A program made the translations under genes and the position numbers. Below are positions 1 through 5,993 of a DNA stretch of 18,516 nucleotides, one piece after another. Under the pieces are notes generated by a model. It did no database searches and was not told the DNA's origin. It was given only the letters and a program-made list of their open reading frames with translations. Numbering within the stretch: the first letter of the stretch is position 1; every line of letters begins with the position of its first letter. The DNA comes from JAOUEA01 sp031364965 (lineage in GTDB: Bacteria; Actinomycetota; UBA4738; HRBIN12). Location of the stretch: the NCBI GenBank assembly GCA_031364965.1, contig JANLXF010000160.1:1-18516 (forward strand), written 5' to 3'.

Positions 1-363
1 TGCGGCTACCGCACCGTCGGTGAGCACACGGCGTTCCGGGTCGAGTGCCGGATCCCGGGCGCCGACGCCAACCCCTACCTGGCGTTCGCGGCGACCGTGG
101 CCGCCGGGATGTGGGGTATCCAGAACAAGGTCGAGCCGCCGCCGATGTTCGAGGGCAACGCGTATGAAGCCAAGCGGGTGCCGCGCGTTCCCACGAGCCT
201 GCACGAGGCGATCGACGTCTTCCGCAGGTCGAAGGCCGCCAAAGAGATGTTCGGCGACTTCGTCTACGGACACCTGCTCAACACGGCGGTGCAGGAACAG
301 ACCACGTTCGACAACCTCTGCGTGACCGACTGGGAGCTCGCTCGCTACTTCGAGCGGGGGTAG
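1..363 (+). CDS. Glutamine synthetase-like enzyme (GlnA3/GlnA4/PuuA type), C-terminal part
   Basis: The last 120 residues of a glutamine-synthetase-fold ligase; the N-terminus lies outside the window. Reading frame 1 is open from base 1 and ends at TAG 361-363. The start of the fragment carries the family signature around the active site (RTVGEHTAFRVECRIPGADA followed by NPYLAFAA), and the end has the usual FGDFVYGHLLN...TDWEL.RYFERG tail. The segment where GlnA of type I-beta has its adenylylated Tyr (NLYxLPxEE) instead reads GNAYEAKRVPRVPTSL. That is typical of the non-canonical members that gamma-glutamylate polyamines or ethanolamine rather than make glutamine. The PuuD-like hydrolase at 3289 supports an amine-catabolic role, but substrate cannot be decided from this fragment. 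The next gene starts 2 nt downstream, so the two are very likely cotranscribed. Confidence 0.85.
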   Translation, partial: CGYRTVGEHTAFRVECRIPGADANPYLAFAATVAAGMWGIQNKVEPPPMFEGNAYEAKRVPRVPTSLHEAIDVFRRSKAAKEMFGDFVYGHLLNTAVQEQTTFDNLCVTDWELARYFERG

Positions 364-365
364 GC

Positions 366-1292
366 GTGGCGTCGACGCCCGCGGACCCCGAGCTCGAGGC
401 GATCCTCCGGTCGGTGCCCGGCTGGGCCGACGCCGAGCTCGAGGTCGAACCGCTCGAGGGCGGCATCACCAACCGGAACTACCTCGTGCGCACCGACGGC
501 CAGGCCTACGTGCTGCGCGTGCCCGGCCGAGATACCGAGCTCCTGGGGATCGACCGGGCGAACGAACTGCGGGCGGCGCGGGTTGCCGCCGATGCGGGTG
601 TCGGGCCCGAGGTCGTTGCGTTCCTTCCGGCGCTCGGCAGTTTCGTCTCGCGCTTCGTGCCGGGGGCGCACATCCCGATGACCGACCTTCGGGACGAACG
701 GGTGCTCGAGCACGTCGTGGCCTCGATCCGGCGCTTGCACGCGTGCCCTCCGATCCCCTCCTCGTTCAATCCGTTCCGGATCGTCGAGACGTACTTCGCG
801 ACGGCGTCGTCGCGCGGCGTTACCGTGCCGCCCGAGTACGACGAGGCCCACGCGGTCGCCGACCGGATCGAGGCCGCCTTCGAGCGGTCGCCCTCCCCGC
901 TCACGACCTGTCACAACGATCTGCTGAATGCGAACTTCCTTCGCGACGGATCGCACGTCTGGATCGTCGACTACGAGTACGCCGGGATGGGCGACGTCTT
1001 CTTCGACCTGGGGAACCTCAGCGTGAACAACGACCTGGACGACGCGGCGCGCGAGGTGCTCCTCGACCGCTACTTCCTCGGCGACGTGCGCGATCGCCAT
1101 CGCGCGCGCCTCACGTTGATGTCGCTGATGTCGGACTTCCGCGAGGCGATGTGGGGAGTGGTGCAGCAGGCGATCTCGGCGCTCGACGTCGACTTCGTCG
1201 ACTACGCCGAGCGCCACTTCCGCCGGCTCCTGGGTGCCGCCGGCGCGATGCCGATGGACGAGCTGCTGGCCACCGCCGAAGAGCCGATCTAG
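366..1292 (+). CDS. Choline/ethanolamine kinase-like phosphotransferase (APH fold)
   Basis: A 308-residue cytosolic aminoglycoside-phosphotransferase-fold kinase. The N-lobe has GGITNRNYLV (residues 32-41), the nucleotide-binding segment found in choline/ethanolamine kinases. The C-lobe has the Brenner catalytic loop CHNDLLNAN (H183, D185, N190) and the metal-binding IVDYEYAG (D202, E204), followed by the DLGNLSVNN element typical of LicA/choline kinases. All kinase residues are present, so it should be active. The start is GTG 366, two bases after the previous stop, with a purine-rich GGGGG at 356-360 as possible ribosome site. Coupling to the upstream glutamine-synthetase-like gene suggests an amino-alcohol substrate such as ethanolamine or choline; other small amines or thiamine-like substrates remain possible. 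It ends 6 nt from the convergent gcdH. Confidence 0.8.
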   Translation: MASTPADPELEAILRSVPGWADAELEVEPLEGGITNRNYLVRTDGQAYVLRVPGRDTELLGIDRANELRAARVAADAGVGPEVVAFLPALGSFVSRFVPGAHIPMTDLRDERVLEHVVASIRRLHACPPIPSSFNPFRIVETYFATASSRGVTVPPEYDEAHAVADRIEAAFERSPSPLTTCHNDLLNANFLRDGSHVWIVDYEYAGMGDVFFDLGNLSVNNDLDDAAREVLLDRYFLGDVRDRHRARLTLMSLMSDFREAMWGVVQQAISALDVDFVDYAERHFRRLLGAAGAMPMDELLATAEEPI

Positions 1293-1298
1293 CGTCGC

Positions 1299-2498
1299 TC
1301 AGTCGTACGCGCGGAGACCTGTGAGCGCCTGGCCGACGATCAGGGTGTGGATCTCCTCGGTGCCCTCGTAGGTGAGCACCGACTCGAGGTTCGTCATGTG
1401 CCGCATGATCGGGTACTCCAGCGTGATGCCGTTCGCGCCGAGGATCGACCGACACGTGCGGGCGATCGCCAGGGCCTCGCGCGTGTTGTTCAGCTTGCCG
1501 ACGCTCACGTGCTCGGGCCGCAGCCGGCCCTCGTCCTTCATCCGGCCCAGGTGGAGCGCGAGAAGCGTTCCCTTGTTCAGTTCGAGGGCCATGTCCGTGA
1601 GCTTCTTCTGGGTGAGCTGGAACGCCCCGATCGGCTTGCCCCACTGCTCGCGGGTCTTCGAATAGTCGAGCGCTGACGCGAAGCACGCGCGCGCCGCACC
1701 CATCACGCCCCACACGATCCCGTAACGCGCCTCGCTGAGGCACGAGAGCGGGCCCTTCAATCCCATCACCCCCGGCAGGACGGCGTCGGCCGGGAGGCGC
1801 ACCTCGTCGAGCACGAGCTCGGAGGTGACCGACGCCCGGAGCGAGAGCTTGCGGTGGATGTCGTTGGCCGTGAAGCCCGGGGTGCCCCCCGGAACGAGGA
1901 ACCCGCGGACGCCGTCGTCCGTGTGCGCCCAGACCACGGCCACGTCGGCGACCGTGCCGTTCGTGATCCACATCTTCGTGCCGGACACCACCCAGTCGTC
2001 GCCGTCGCGGCGCGCTCGCGTGCGCATCGCCCCCGGGTCGCTGCCGGCGTCGGGCTCGGTGAGGCCGAAGCACCCGATCGCCTCGCCCTGCGCCATCCGG
2101 GGGAGCCACTCCTGGCGCTGTTCCTCGGAGCCGAACGCGTGGATCGCATACATCGCGAGCGATCCCTGCACCGAGACGAAGCTGCGAAGCCCGCTGTCGC
2201 CCGCCTCCAGCTCGAGACAGGCGAGCCCGTACATCGTGGCGCTCGCGCCTGCGCAGCCGTAGCCCTCCAGATGCATCCCGAGGAAGCCGAGCGCGCCCAA
2301 CTCCTTCGCGAGCTCCCGCCCGGGGAACTCCGCGCGCTCGTACCATCCATCGACCTCGGGAAGGATCCGATCGGCCACCCATTCCCGAGCCGCGTCGCGG
2401 ATCGCGCGCTCGTCGGGCGAGAGCAGGGCATCGATGCCGATCAGGTCGAGCGGCTCGGGCGGCGGGATCTTGGCGGGTCCGGTCACGACGCACGGCAC
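1299..2498 (-). CDS. gcdH: Glutaryl-CoA dehydrogenase
   Basis: An acyl-CoA dehydrogenase of 399 residues that oxidises and decarboxylates glutaryl-CoA to crotonyl-CoA with FAD, in lysine/tryptophan and glutarate breakdown. The sequence follows the GCDH subfamily closely: GYGCAGAS (79-86), GLRSFVSVQGSL (103-114) with the Arg-Ser pair that contacts the glutaryl carboxylate, FAD-binding CFGLTEPDAGSDP (143-155), WITN (177-180), RYGIVWGVMGAA, and the catalytic base E378 in TYEGTEEIHTLIVGQALTG. The C-terminus is complete. The GTG at 2498 is the longest start. An in-frame GTG at 2486 is a serious alternative, because the only TANNNT box nearby (TAGCGT, 2502-2497) overlaps the first GTG and would then precede the second by 10 nt. 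It is monocistronic here, convergent with the kinase and divergent from the amidotransferase. A family III CoA-transferase that could make glutaryl-CoA lies at 13788. Confidence 0.92.
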   Translation of the reverse strand: MPCVVTGPAKIPPPEPLDLIGIDALLSPDERAIRDAAREWVADRILPEVDGWYERAEFPGRELAKELGALGFLGMHLEGYGCAGASATMYGLACLELEAGDSGLRSFVSVQGSLAMYAIHAFGSEEQRQEWLPRMAQGEAIGCFGLTEPDAGSDPGAMRTRARRDGDDWVVSGTKMWITNGTVADVAVVWAHTDDGVRGFLVPGGTPGFTANDIHRKLSLRASVTSELVLDEVRLPADAVLPGVMGLKGPLSCLSEARYGIVWGVMGAARACFASALDYSKTREQWGKPIGAFQLTQKKLTDMALELNKGTLLALHLGRMKDEGRLRPEHVSVGKLNNTREALAIARTCRSILGANGITLEYPIMRHMTNLESVLTYEGTEEIHTLIVGQALTGLRAYD

Positions 2499-2556
2499 GC
2501 TACCATCCGGCGATCCGGATGCCGATCGGCGCTCGCCCGCACCCCGGGAGTGGCCG

Positions 2557-2562
2557 TAGACT
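2557..2562 (+). promoter_or_regulatory. Candidate -10 box (TAGACT) for the amidotransferase gene
   Basis: TAGACT is separated by 7 nt from the ATG at 2570, a spacing that places the expected transcription start at or next to the start codon. No Shine-Dalgarno sequence is visible, which fits a leaderless message. The same arrangement (TAGGCT, 6 nt, start codon) occurs before the genes starting at 13788 and at 18263 on the minus strand. I see no convincing -35 hexamer, so this rests on the box and its spacing. Confidence 0.4.
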
Positions 2563-2569
2563 CGACCGC

Positions 2570-3292
2570 ATGAAACCCCTGCTCCTGGTCAAGAACGACC
2601 CCGTGGAGACGTTCGGGGTCGCGGTGCGGGCGCTCGAAGGGGCGGGCGCGCCGGTACGCGTCCTCGACGCCGCCGACCCCGCTGCGCCCCGGCCGCGACT
2701 CGACGACCTCTCGGGCCTCATCATGCTTGGCGGCACGATGAACGTGGACGAGGTCGACGAACACCCGTTCCTGAAGGAGAACCGCGACCTCACCCGCGAC
2801 GCGATCGCCCGCGGCCTTCCCTATCTGGGCATCTGCCTCGGAGCGCAGATGCTCGCGCGCGCGCTCGACGCGCCGGTTCGCCGCGCCGAGGTGAAGGAGG
2901 TCGGGTTCGAGCCCGTGCGGCCGTTGCCGGCGGCCGCCTCGGATCCGCTCCTGTCGGTGTGGTCAGACGGCGACATGGTCTTCCAGTGGCATCAGGACAC
3001 GATGGATCTGCCCCCGGGGGCCGAGGCGCTCGCGACCGGCGACCGGATCTCGGTCCAGGCATACCGAGTCGGTGACGTGGCGTGGGCCACGCAGTTCCAC
3101 TTCGAGGTCGACGCCGCCGAGCTCGAGCTGTGGCTCGACGAGGCGTCGCAGTTCATGGACCTCCGCGAGGTCTGGGGCAAGTCGCCTGCCGACATCCGGG
3201 CCGAGGCCGCCTTGCATATGGAAGTCCACGAGGAGAAGGGGTCGGCGATGTTCGCGAGGTTCGCCGAGATCGCCGCGGAACGCGCGCGGTGA
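2570..3292 (+). CDS. Class I glutamine amidotransferase-like protein
   Basis: A 240-residue stand-alone GATase1 domain of the GMP-synthase-amidotransferase-like group. The catalytic triad is visible: nucleophile C89 in YLGICLGAQ, and H177 and E179 in TQFHFEV. GLIMLGGTMNVDE (49-61) corresponds to the oxyanion-strand region. The frame is open further upstream (an ATG at 2519), but the protein is started at ATG 2570 because MKPLLLVKND begins the first beta strand and a TAGACT box sits 7 nt before it. Its stop overlaps the GTG of the PuuD-GrpB gene by 4 nt (GTGA), so the two are translationally coupled. No synthase partner is present, so it may act as a glutaminase or gamma-glutamyl hydrolase on a small substrate. 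The exact substrate is not deducible; coupling to a gamma-glutamyl hydrolase hints at gamma-glutamyl compounds. Confidence 0.85.
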   Translation: MKPLLLVKNDPVETFGVAVRALEGAGAPVRVLDAADPAAPRPRLDDLSGLIMLGGTMNVDEVDEHPFLKENRDLTRDAIARGLPYLGICLGAQMLARALDAPVRRAEVKEVGFEPVRPLPAAASDPLLSVWSDGDMVFQWHQDTMDLPPGAEALATGDRISVQAYRVGDVAWATQFHFEVDAAELELWLDEASQFMDLREVWGKSPADIRAEAALHMEVHEEKGSAMFARFAEIAAERAR

Positions 3293-4632
3293 CACACCCA
3301 GCCGACGGCGAGACGGAGCCGGCGGCTCGCCCCTACCGGGCCCTGATCGCGGTCGTCGCCTACCACCTCGGCAACGACCGGGTCGCGCGCTGGCCCGACG
3401 GCGGGTACGGGGTACCGGCGCCGTACGTGGACTCGCTCCGGCGGGCAGGCGCCCGCACCGCGATCGTCTCGCCGGGCGAGCTGGGTGACCCCGACGAGCT
3501 GCTCGAACCCTTCGACGGGCTCCTGCTCGTCGGTGGCGGTGACGTGGACCCCGCTCGCTACGGTGCCGAGCCCGACACGGAGCACAACTACGGCGTGGAG
3601 CCCAACCGCGACGACTTCGAGATCGCGCTGCTCCACGCCGCCGACCGGCTGCACCTGCCGACGTTCTGCATCTGCCGCGGGATGCAGGTCATGAACGTCG
3701 CGTACGGCGGGAGCCTGCACCAGCATCTGCCGGACATGCCCGGCCTGCTGCCGCACGGCGTGCCGATCGAGAACACCGAGTCCCTGCACGAGGTCACGCC
3801 GGAGCCGGGCACGCTCCTGTCCGCGACCACGAAGTCGGGGCCTCTCGCCTGCTCGTCGCACCACCATCAAGGGATCGATCGCGTCGGCGAAGGGGTCGTC
3901 GTGGGCGGACGCAGCCCCGACGGGCTCGTCGAGGCGATCGAGCTGAGCGGCGCCGACGGGAACGATGTCGAGCACACGACGTGGATGGTCGGCGTCCAGT
4001 GGCATCCCGAGGAGACGGCGGCCTCGGACCCCGCGCAGCAGTCGCTCTTCGATGCGTTCGTGAACCTCGCGAGGTGGCGAGGCCAGCGCGCGCGCCCAGG
4101 CGACGTCCTCGGACGCAGCCGGGTGTACGCGGTCGAGGACCCCGATCCGTCGTGGCCCGATCGGTATGCCGTCGAGTCGGCTCGGATCGTGGCCGCGCTT
4201 CCGGCCGAACTCGTCTCGAGGATCGACCACGTGGGGTCAACCTCGGTTCCGGGGCTCGCGGCCAAGCCGGTCATCGACATCCAGCTGTCGGTCACATCGG
4301 TGGTTCCGCGCGAGGCCTACGTCGGCTCGCTCACCGCCCTGGGATACCGTTGGGCACCCGACGGGTTCGACGATACGCACGAGTTCTTCGCGATCGACGG
4401 CGAGGACGGGCGGGCCGTCAACCTGCATGTCACCGAATCCGGCAGCGAGTGGGAGCGACGACACCTCGCGTTCCGCGACGCGCTGCGGGCCGACCCGGAC
4501 ACCGCCGCCGCATACGCCGACCTCAAGCGCGCGCTCGCGGCCGAGCACCCCCGCGACATCGTCCGCTACGTACAGGGCAAGAGCGCGTTCGTCCGCTCGG
4601 TCGAAGATCGAACCCCGGCGCCCGCGGACTAG
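3289..4632 (+). CDS. PuuD-like gamma-glutamyl-GABA hydrolase fused to a GrpB/UPF0157 domain
   Basis: A 447-residue two-domain protein. Residues about 17-262 are a peptidase C26 (PuuD) domain: GLLLVGGGDVDPARYG (77-92), nucleophile C129 in CICRGMQVMN, GGSLHQHLP, and the triad H239 and E241 in VGVQWHPEE. This family releases glutamate from gamma-glutamyl-GABA or related amides. Residues about 278-437 are a GrpB domain: DHVGSTSVPGLAAKPVIDI (313-331), then NLHV and a C-terminal YADLKRALA...RYVQGKSAFV segment. The frame is uninterrupted across the junction (about 263-278), so this is a real fusion in the sequence given. The second acidic residue expected after IDI in a nucleotidyltransferase site is Gln332. 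The start is GTG 3289, overlapping the preceding TGA; the frame is open upstream, but that stretch lies inside the amidotransferase gene. An inverted repeat covers the stop. Confidence 0.88.
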   Translation: MTHPADGETEPAARPYRALIAVVAYHLGNDRVARWPDGGYGVPAPYVDSLRRAGARTAIVSPGELGDPDELLEPFDGLLLVGGGDVDPARYGAEPDTEHNYGVEPNRDDFEIALLHAADRLHLPTFCICRGMQVMNVAYGGSLHQHLPDMPGLLPHGVPIENTESLHEVTPEPGTLLSATTKSGPLACSSHHHQGIDRVGEGVVVGGRSPDGLVEAIELSGADGNDVEHTTWMVGVQWHPEETAASDPAQQSLFDAFVNLARWRGQRARPGDVLGRSRVYAVEDPDPSWPDRYAVESARIVAALPAELVSRIDHVGSTSVPGLAAKPVIDIQLSVTSVVPREAYVGSLTALGYRWAPDGFDDTHEFFAIDGEDGRAVNLHVTESGSEWERRHLAFRDALRADPDTAAAYADLKRALAAEHPRDIVRYVQGKSAFVRSVEDRTPAPAD

Positions 4633-4660
4633 TCCCGGATAACCGGCAAGGAAGGACTAG
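4629..4660 (+). terminator. Inverted repeat at the end of the PuuD-GrpB gene, possible terminator or mRNA-end hairpin
   Basis: CTAGTCC (4629-4635) and GGACTAG (4654-4660) are perfect 7-bp complements around an 18-nt loop, which itself contains CCGG-ATAA-CCGG (4635-4646). The left arm overlaps the TAG stop codon at 4630-4632. There is no run of T after it, so it does not look like a classical intrinsic terminator. It could protect the 3' end or serve as a protein-binding site. Confidence 0.35.
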
Positions 4661-4747
4661 CGCTCCACGGCGGTTCCCTGGATAATCCCCGGCATCTCGA
4701 GGGTTGGCGCCGAACGGATCTCGGCGAGCGGGGGGAGTGAGGAAGCA

Positions 4748-4757
4748 TCCGTACGGA
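4748..4757. promoter_or_regulatory. Perfect 10-bp palindrome upstream of the peptidase-importer operon
   Basis: TCCGTACGGA is fully self-complementary and lies about 110 nt before the first gene of the operon, in a 236-nt gap that otherwise holds no convincing gene. It could be an operator for a dimeric regulator, but short palindromes arise by chance at this GC content. No regulator gene is adjacent. Confidence 0.25.
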
Positions 4758-4776
4758 ACGTGAGGCGCTCGACCGG

Positions 4777-4872
4777 ATGGATGCGACGACGGGGATGCCC
4801 GATCTGCCGACTCCCGTTCCCCTGCAGGGGCACCGGCGGGGGCGCGACGGCTCGACGAGGAGGCGGTGGTGA
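4777..4872 (+). CDS. Possible 31-residue leader ORF overlapping the C45 gene start
   Basis: ATG 4777 opens a 31-codon frame rich in Arg, Pro and Gly whose TGA (4870-4872) overlaps the GTG at 4869 in a GTGA junction, the arrangement used for translational coupling elsewhere in this window. There is only a weak purine stretch (GAGGCG) upstream of its ATG, and the peptide resembles nothing I know. Short Arg-rich frames are common by chance in GC-rich DNA, so it is listed as a candidate only. Confidence 0.2.
   Translation: MDATTGMPDLPTPVPLQGHRRGRDGSTRRRW
4819..4830. promoter_or_regulatory. Perfect 12-bp palindrome just upstream of the C45 gene
   Basis: CCCCTGCAGGGG is fully self-complementary and ends 38 nt before GTG 4869. 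As DNA it could be an operator; as RNA it could form a 4-bp stem with a TGCA loop. It also lies inside the candidate 31-codon leader frame. Together with TCCGTACGGA at 4748 it makes two perfect palindromes within 83 nt of the gap. Confidence 0.3.
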
Positions 4873-5975
4873 CGGAGGTCCGGGTCGTGCGCGCCACGGG
4901 CAACGGCCTCGACCGAGGCGTCCAGATCGGCAAAGCGCTGACCGAACCCATCCGACGATCGATCGAGTTCTACCATCGCTACCTCGACCGGCGCGGGGTC
5001 TCCTCCGAAGAGCTCCAGGACTTGCTCACCCCGTATCTCGTGGCTTCCGAGACCGCCTACCCGGAGTCGATGGCGGTGCTCAAGGGCATGTCGGTCGGTG
5101 CGACCGTACCTGTGATGGAGCTCTTCGCGATCAACGCCTTCGAGGAGCTCGAGCCGCTGCTCGAACAGCCGGAGGGCGAGCTGCTCTTCCTCCAGAAGAA
5201 GGAGGGGTATCTCCCGGGACGCGCGACGCCGGCCGAACGGTGCTCGAGCCTCACCGTGAGTGCGCCGGGCACCACCCTGCTGGCGCACAACGAGCACTGG
5301 CTCGCCGGTGACGTCGACAACGTGGCCGTCATCGTCGACATCCCGGGCGACGGCCGCGTGCCGGTCGTGTCCCCCACCGTCGTTTGCTGCCTGCCCGCGG
5401 TCGGGATCAACGCCCACGGTGTGGCCCAGGGGATCGGATCGCTGAGCGCGTCCGACGACGGCGTGGGCTTGCCTCGCGTGTTGGTCTCGCGCAGCGCGCT
5501 CGAGGCGCGCGACCGGCCCGACGCCCTCGCCCGCGCCTCGATGCCCGGGCGAGCGGGGGGCTACGGTCACGTGTACGCATTCCCGGGAGGCGACACGTTC
5601 ACGATCGAGACGACCGGCAGGCAGCATGCGCTGTTGGACGGACCCGGGGCGCATACGAACCACTACCAGGACCCCGATCTCGCCTCGCTCGCGCCGCCCG
5701 CCTCGGAGGGGAGCTCGGCACGCCTTGCTCGCCTCAAGGAGTTGCTCGAAGAACGCGCTCCCCGCACGCCCGAGCAGCTCATGGACGTCATGCGCGACCA
5801 CGACTCGGCGCCTCAGGCGATCTGTTTGCATCCCGATCCGGATGAAGGGGAAGAGGCGAGCGCCTGCATGTTCTCGATGGTGGCCGACGTCGAGGCGCGG
5901 CGCCTCTGGGTGGCGCAGGGCAATCCGTGCGAGCAGGAGTACACCGAGATCGACCTGTCCGACCTGACGATCTGA
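4869..5975 (+). CDS. C45-family Ntn hydrolase / acyl-CoA:6-APA acyltransferase-like peptidase
   Basis: A 368-residue protein of the isopenicillin-N acyltransferase-like (C45) Ntn-hydrolase group. These enzymes cut themselves before a Cys, which becomes the N-terminal nucleophile of the large chain. The candidate is C125 in PAERCSSLTV, followed by the family's LLAHNEHW segment (137-144), where others have an N-x-D-W-like motif. GNGLDRGVQIGKAL (11-24) and MELFAINAFEEL (83-94) match the usual prodomain layout. No signal peptide is seen, so it is likely cytosolic. GAGGAGG at 4857-4863 lies 5 nt before GTG 4869 and only 2 nt before GTG 4866, so 4869 is preferred. It is the first gene of the operon with the S66 peptidase and peptide importer, which suggests it cleaves an amide in an imported compound. 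Bacterial members mostly hydrolyse or transfer acyl groups on amines; the substrate here is unknown. Confidence 0.8.
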   Translation: MTEVRVVRATGNGLDRGVQIGKALTEPIRRSIEFYHRYLDRRGVSSEELQDLLTPYLVASETAYPESMAVLKGMSVGATVPVMELFAINAFEELEPLLEQPEGELLFLQKKEGYLPGRATPAERCSSLTVSAPGTTLLAHNEHWLAGDVDNVAVIVDIPGDGRVPVVSPTVVCCLPAVGINAHGVAQGIGSLSASDDGVGLPRVLVSRSALEARDRPDALARASMPGRAGGYGHVYAFPGGDTFTIETTGRQHALLDGPGAHTNHYQDPDLASLAPPASEGSSARLARLKELLEERAPRTPEQLMDVMRDHDSAPQAICLHPDPDEGEEASACMFSMVADVEARRLWVAQGNPCEQEYTEIDLSDLTI

Positions 5976-5993
5976 AAGGAACCTCCGCCCGAG

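Noticed and set aside
1111..2493. A 460-codon minus-strand frame over gcdH
   Set aside because: The neighbouring frame encodes glutaryl-CoA dehydrogenase end to end; this one is Arg-rich noise.
3082..3288. N-terminal extension of the PuuD-GrpB frame
   Set aside because: It overlaps the amidotransferase gene in another frame and is Arg-rich without family similarity. The GTGA overlap at 3289 gives a natural start.
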